Below, one piece after another: positions 60,905 to 64,000 of a stretch of 64,000 bases of DNA. Position 1 is the stretch's first letter. Every line of letters starts with the position of its first letter. Source of the stretch: Clostridiales bacterium UBA7011 (GTDB lineage: Bacteria > Bacillota > Clostridia > Oscillospirales > Butyricicoccaceae). The stretch is taken from assembly GCA_002449635.1 (NCBI GenBank), contig DJXF01000014.1, positions 19,212 through 83,211 of the forward strand, written 5' to 3'. Both the position numbers and the translations under genes were made by a program. The notes below the pieces were generated by a model. It was not told where the DNA came from. It searched no databases and saw only the letters and a list, made by a program, of their open reading frames with translations.

Positions 60905-62119
60905 TCAGGTACGGTAATCACCGTTGATGCGTACATAGTCATAGGTGAGATCACAACCCCAGGCTGTGGAGGAGCTATCGCCGCTGTTGAGATCCACCAG
61001 AATCTCGATCTCTTTTTCCAGCAGGATCTCCTTGGCCTTTTCTTCGCTGAAATCAACGCCCTCGCCGCCCTTGCAGACCGGGATCATCCCTTTTGCGCTG
61101 CGGAAGGCCACGTCGATTTTTCCGACGTTCAGGGCCTGCCCGCTGTAACCGATGGCGCAGAGGACCCGCCCCCAGTTGGCGTCCGCGCCGAACATCGCGG
61201 CCTTGAGCAGGCTGGAGCAGATCACGCTCTTTGCAACGCTCCGTGCCACGCTCAGGTCTTGTGCGCCAGAGACCTTACATTCCAACAGCTTGGTGGCGCC
61301 TTCGCCGTCACCGGCGATCATCCGGCAGAGCTGGATGGTCACGGTGTTCAGCGCCTGCATAAAGGCGGAAAAATCCTCACCCTCTGCCGTAATGCAGGGA
61401 TTGCCCGCAGCCCCGTTGGCCAGCACGGTCACCATATCGTTGGTGGAGGTATCTCCGTCGATGCTCAGCATATTGAACGTACCCTTGATATCCGTACTGA
61501 GGGCCTTTTGCAGCATCTCGGAGGAGATGGCGGCGTCCGTGGTGATGAAAACCAGCATGGTGGCCATGTTGGGGTGGATCATGCCGCTGCCCTTGGCGAT
61601 CCCGCCCAGATGACAGAGGGTGCCATTCAGTGTAAACTCTACCGCCACTTCTTTTTTCTGGGTGTCCGTGGTCATGATCCCCTCTGCCGCCAGGGGACTG
61701 CCGTCCTCGCTGAGGCTGTCCACCAGAGCGGACATCCCGTTGGCAATGGGGGTCGGATCCAGAGGCTGGCCGATGACCCCCGTGGAAGCAACCACCACGT
61801 CCAGGGGAGAAATGCCCAAAGCGTCCGCGGTCAGCTCACACATGGTCCTGGCCACGTCCTCGCCGCCGGTGTTGCAGGTGTTGGCATTCCCGCTGTTGCA
61901 GATGATGGCCTGGGCAAGGCCGTCTTTGATATGCTCTTTGGTTACGGCGATGTTGGCGCCTTTTACAAGGTTGGTCGTATAGACCGCCGCCGCCGCAGCC
62001 TTGCGGTCACTTACTATGAGAGAGAGATCTCTTTTTTCCCGGTTTTTGCGAATTCCGCAATGAATACCGCCGGCTTTAAATCCTTTTGCCGCTGTTACGC
62101 CGCCTTCAATCAGTTTCAT
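60905..62119 (-). CDS. argJ: Bifunctional glutamate N-acetyltransferase ArgJ
   Basis: 404 residues. The proprotein cut site is GMIHPNMATMLVF, with the nucleophile Thr in the ATML motif; other segments are DKAAAAAVYTTNLVKGA-like (KAAAAAVYTTNLVKGANI) and SVAKSVICSSLLKAAMFGADANWGR. It moves the acetyl group from acetylornithine to glutamate, recycling it, and may also use acetyl-CoA if bifunctional. Its position between argC and argB fits the argCJBD order. Confidence 0.95.
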   Translation of the reverse strand: MKLIEGGVTAAKGFKAGGIHCGIRKNREKRDLSLIVSDRKAAAAAVYTTNLVKGANIAVTKEHIKDGLAQAIICNSGNANTCNTGGEDVARTMCELTADALGISPLDVVVASTGVIGQPLDPTPIANGMSALVDSLSEDGSPLAAEGIMTTDTQKKEVAVEFTLNGTLCHLGGIAKGSGMIHPNMATMLVFITTDAAISSEMLQKALSTDIKGTFNMLSIDGDTSTNDMVTVLANGAAGNPCITAEGEDFSAFMQALNTVTIQLCRMIAGDGEGATKLLECKVSGAQDLSVARSVAKSVICSSLLKAAMFGADANWGRVLCAIGYSGQALNVGKIDVAFRSAKGMIPVCKGGEGVDFSEEKAKEILLEKEIEILVDLNSGDSSSTAWGCDLTYDYVRINGDYRT

Positions 62120-62131
62120 AATGGATACCCC

Positions 62132-63055
62132 TTAAATCACCAGGCCCTGTTTCTCGTCTATGCCCAGGACCAAATTCATATTTTGTATTGCTGCGCCGGA
62201 GGCGCCCTTTCCGAGATTGTCAAAGCGGGAGACCAGCAGAATGCGGTCCCGCTCCCCGAAGACTGAAATCTCCATTCGATCCGTTCCCGCCAGGGCAGCG
62301 GCGGAGAACATGCCGTCGCCATCGTCCTCTTCACGGAATCGGATGAGACCACCGCGGCTGTAGTATTCCCGATAGAGATCCTTCAGTTCTGGGATCCCGA
62401 TGGAGATCTCATTGCCGAAAAGGGGGATCACAACCTCCATGCCCGCATAGTAGTCGGATACAATGGGGCAGAAAATGGGGTCGTAATACAGTCCGCAGAG
62501 CTTCGCCATTTCCGGAAGATGCTTGTGCCGCTGTGTAAGACCGTACATCCTTGGCGCATTAAGCAGAGGATCTGAGGCGCTTTCATATTGCGCGATCATC
62601 TTCTTGCCGCCGCCGGAGTAGCCTGTCAGGGAAAAACAGTTCAAGTGAGCATCACGCTTCAGTACACCGAGCTCTGTCAGCGGCGCTGCCAGGGCGATGA
62701 ATCCGCTGGCATGGCAGCCCGGGTTGGCAATCTTGCGAGAGAGGATGATCTTATCTCGCTGCCCGGTGATTTCGGGGAAGCCATAGGTCCAGTCGGGATG
62801 GGTCCTGTGAGCTGTGGAAGTGTCAATAATCACGGTGTTTTCTGCACCGGGAAAAGCGGCCGCTTCTCTGGCTGCGTCATCCGGCAGGCAAAGGAAAGAC
62901 ACATCAGCAGCTGCCATGGCGTCGCTTCTGGCGGCGGGATCCTTTCTTTGCTCCTCAGGAATCGTCAGCAGTCTGAGATCCTTACGCCCTTCCAATCGTT
63001 CCCGGATCCGAAGTCCGGTGGTACCGGAGCTTCCGTCAATAAATATCTGGACCAT
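62132..63055 (-). CDS. argC: N-acetyl-gamma-glutamyl-phosphate reductase (short type)
   Basis: 307 residues, the shorter class of ArgC. IFIDGSSGTTGLRIRERL at the start is the NADP site, VSFLCLPDDAAREAA follows, and the catalytic Cys is in IANPGCHASGFIAL (about 117). It reduces acetylglutamyl phosphate to the semialdehyde. First gene of the arg operon, right after a consensus promoter. Confidence 0.95.
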   Translation of the reverse strand: MVQIFIDGSSGTTGLRIRERLEGRKDLRLLTIPEEQRKDPAARSDAMAAADVSFLCLPDDAAREAAAFPGAENTVIIDTSTAHRTHPDWTYGFPEITGQRDKIILSRKIANPGCHASGFIALAAPLTELGVLKRDAHLNCFSLTGYSGGGKKMIAQYESASDPLLNAPRMYGLTQRHKHLPEMAKLCGLYYDPIFCPIVSDYYAGMEVVIPLFGNEISIGIPELKDLYREYYSRGGLIRFREEDDGDGMFSAAALAGTDRMEISVFGERDRILLVSRFDNLGKGASGAAIQNMNLVLGIDEKQGLVI

Positions 63056-63101
63056 CTTTGCTCCTCACTCGATTATTCGTTAGATTCCGAATGTTTTGTA
63101 T

Positions 63102-63163
63102 ATTATAGGTCTATTAATGAATATTGTCAAGGTGATAGTGAATAATTATCCGTATTATACGGA
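63102..63163 (-). promoter_or_regulatory. argC promoter with ArgR-like boxes
   Basis: Minus-strand TTGACA (63125-63130), 17 bases, TATAAT (63102-63107), fully consensus. ARG-box-like AT-rich elements lie in the spacer (TATTCATTAATAG) and just upstream (GTGAATAATTATCC, plus-strand 63138-63151), followed by a 15-base palindrome TCCGTATTATACGGA at 63149-63163. Control by an ArgR/AhrC repressor is inferred. Confidence 0.7.
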
Positions 63164-63234
63164 AAGACAGGTGTAAGAAACGGCCCCTGTCGTCAAAGTG
63201 TAAAACAGTTCTCGCTTTTTCAATGCCTTTGTGC

Positions 63235-63240
63235 TATGAT
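63235..63240 (+). promoter_or_regulatory. Extended -10 of GNAT gene
   Basis: TGC-TATGAT (hexamer 63235-63240) is an extended -10, 33 bases before the ATG; the -35 is weak. Confidence 0.5.
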
Positions 63241-63272
63241 AAACGGGAAAGTTGCGTAAAAGGAGAGCTCTT

Positions 63273-63755
63273 ATGAACATTCGTCCCTTCCAAAAGGAGG
63301 ATTTGAAAGAGATGATCCGCATTTGGAACCAGGTGGTGGAGGAGGGAGTAGCCTTTCCCCAGGAGGAGCCTCTGGATCTTGTGAGCGGTGAACGGTTCTT
63401 CACCTCCCAGGATCTTAGTGCCGTTGCGGTGGATGAAGAGGGAAGGGTCCTGGGACTCTATATTCTGCATCCCAACAATGTGGGCCGCTGCGGCCATCTG
63501 GCCAATGCCAGCTATGCCGTGGATCGTGAAAACAGGGGTCGGCATCTGGGAGAGGCGCTGGTGAAGGATTCCCTGTCCGCTGCCAGGATACTGGGTTATC
63601 GGATCCTGCAATTCAACGCGGTGGTGGAGAGCAATCTCCATGCCCGCCACCTTTATGAGCGGCTGGGCTTTCAGCCCTTGGGCGTGATCCCCGGTGGATT
63701 TCGCATGCCGGACGGCAGCTATGCCAATATCTGTCCCTACTATCACTTGCTTTAA
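63273..63755 (+). CDS. GNAT-family N-acetyltransferase
   Basis: 160 residues: IRPFQKEDLKEMIRIWNQVVEEG at the start, the acetyl-CoA loop ENRGRHLGEALVKDSL (about 88-103), then QFNAVVESNLHARHLYERLGFQPLG (segments). AAAAGGAG is 7-8 bases before the ATG at 63273; the frame could begin earlier at 63252. The acceptor is unknown; similarity of layout to phosphinothricin- or amino-acid-type acetyltransferases is only general. It diverges from argC. Confidence 0.83.
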   Translation: MNIRPFQKEDLKEMIRIWNQVVEEGVAFPQEEPLDLVSGERFFTSQDLSAVAVDEEGRVLGLYILHPNNVGRCGHLANASYAVDRENRGRHLGEALVKDSLSAARILGYRILQFNAVVESNLHARHLYERLGFQPLGVIPGGFRMPDGSYANICPYYHLL

Positions 63756-63821
63756 GTACACTTCCCTTAACGCGAAAACATTATCGTTCTTCCGCCCCGG
63801 CGGAGAAAGGAAAGATATCTT

Positions 63822-64000
63822 ATGGAAGAAAGAATCGAACAGCAGTTTGGGGCTCAAATCAGCGAGGAAAAGCGGGCCCGCGACCGCCTTGTGGTACGCA
63901 CCAGTATTATCGGTATCGCTGCAAATCTTTTGCTGGCTGCATTTAAGGCCGCTGTGGGGATCCTATCCAACTCCATTGCCATCGTTTTGGACGCGGTGAA
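63822..64000 (+). CDS. Cation diffusion facilitator, N-terminal part (partial)
   Basis: The frame is open from ATG at 63822 to the window end, giving 59 residues. After a charged head (MEERIEQQFGAQISEEKRARDR) a first membrane helix (IIGIAANLLLAAFKAAVGILSNSIAIVLDAV, read in segments) carries the CDF signature G-xx-S-SIA-DA, where the Asp coordinates the transported metal. GAGAAAGGAAAG precedes the start. Such pumps export Zn2+, Fe2+, Mn2+ or similar ions. The rest lies outside the window. Confidence 0.8.
   Translation, partial: MEERIEQQFGAQISEEKRARDRLVVRTSIIGIAANLLLAAFKAAVGILSNSIAIVLDAV

Noticed and set aside
60701..62266. A 521-codon plus-strand frame over argJ/argB
   Set aside because: It is antisense to clearly identified ArgJ and ArgB and has no ribosome site or domain.

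Overview
The window looks like a chromosomal stretch of a moderately GC-rich, spore-forming, anaerobic Firmicute. The sequence shows SpoIVB followed by Spo0A, a PdaB-type sporulation deacetylase, Rex, PolC, a RelQ-type alarmone synthetase, and short HisG paired with HisZ. A gut clostridium of the Oscillospirales (Butyricicoccus/Agathobaculum-like) is my inference from the overall style, not something I can prove here. No rRNA, tRNA, insertion sequence, CRISPR array or replication origin was recognised.

Layout. 1-2833: an AraC-type regulator cut by the left edge, diverging from a TIM-barrel sugar isomerase/epimerase and a Gfo/Idh/MocA oxidoreductase (a rare-sugar or inositol-type pair). 2993-6328: RelQ, the MntP manganese exporter with a structured leader, a SorC-family regulator and a SLOG-fold protein. 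6686-8613: spoIVB and spo0A. 8676-15383: an LtaS-like sulfatase, then polA, a phosphatase-like protein lacking the catalytic Cys, rimI and tsaD. 15554-19401: aconitase, NADP-isocitrate dehydrogenase and Rex. 19531-29619: mostly small or poorly known proteins (a 54-residue Cys/Gly-rich peptide, zinc-ribbon proteins, a GH18-like protein, endonuclease IV, M24 peptidase, EF-P, a sigma-like protein, YqeY, LemA and a DUF2207 protein).

29739-34954 is a second sugar cluster on the minus strand: TIM-barrel isomerase, Gfo/Idh dehydrogenase, LacI-type regulator and Na+/solute symporter. Palindromes carrying TGCA half-sites lie around the regulator. 35428-39313 holds pdaB, a divergent MarR/isochorismatase pair, a tiny XRE regulator, a Crp/Fnr regulator and a lone phage-type holin. 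39625-50240 is a conserved block: pyrH, frr, uppS, cdsA, dxr, rseP, ispG, polC. 50422-57400 is a histidine operon, hisZGDCHAFIE, with no hisB. 57498-63055 carries a MalY-type aminotransferase and the arginine operon argCJBD on the minus strand, with a consensus promoter overlapped by ArgR-like boxes. The window ends with an acetyltransferase and the start of a cation diffusion facilitator. From about 57.5 kb codon choice shifts (fewer CGC arginine codons), suggesting a block of different ancestry.

How the parts fit. Biosynthetic genes sit in tight operons with ATGA overlaps: the isoprenoid/phospholipid block feeds undecaprenyl phosphate and CDP-diacylglycerol synthesis, aconitase plus Icd supply 2-oxoglutarate, and his and arg make two amino acids. 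The two sugar clusters share the same enzyme-class combination and each has its own regulator. The most unusual items are the mntP leader RNA, the Cys-to-Asp phosphatase-like protein between polA and rimI, the lone holin, the Cys-rich micro-protein, and an orphan promoter firing into the intergenic gap beside the lacI-type gene. Starts were moved from the longest frame whenever a Shine-Dalgarno sequence and family length favoured an internal codon.
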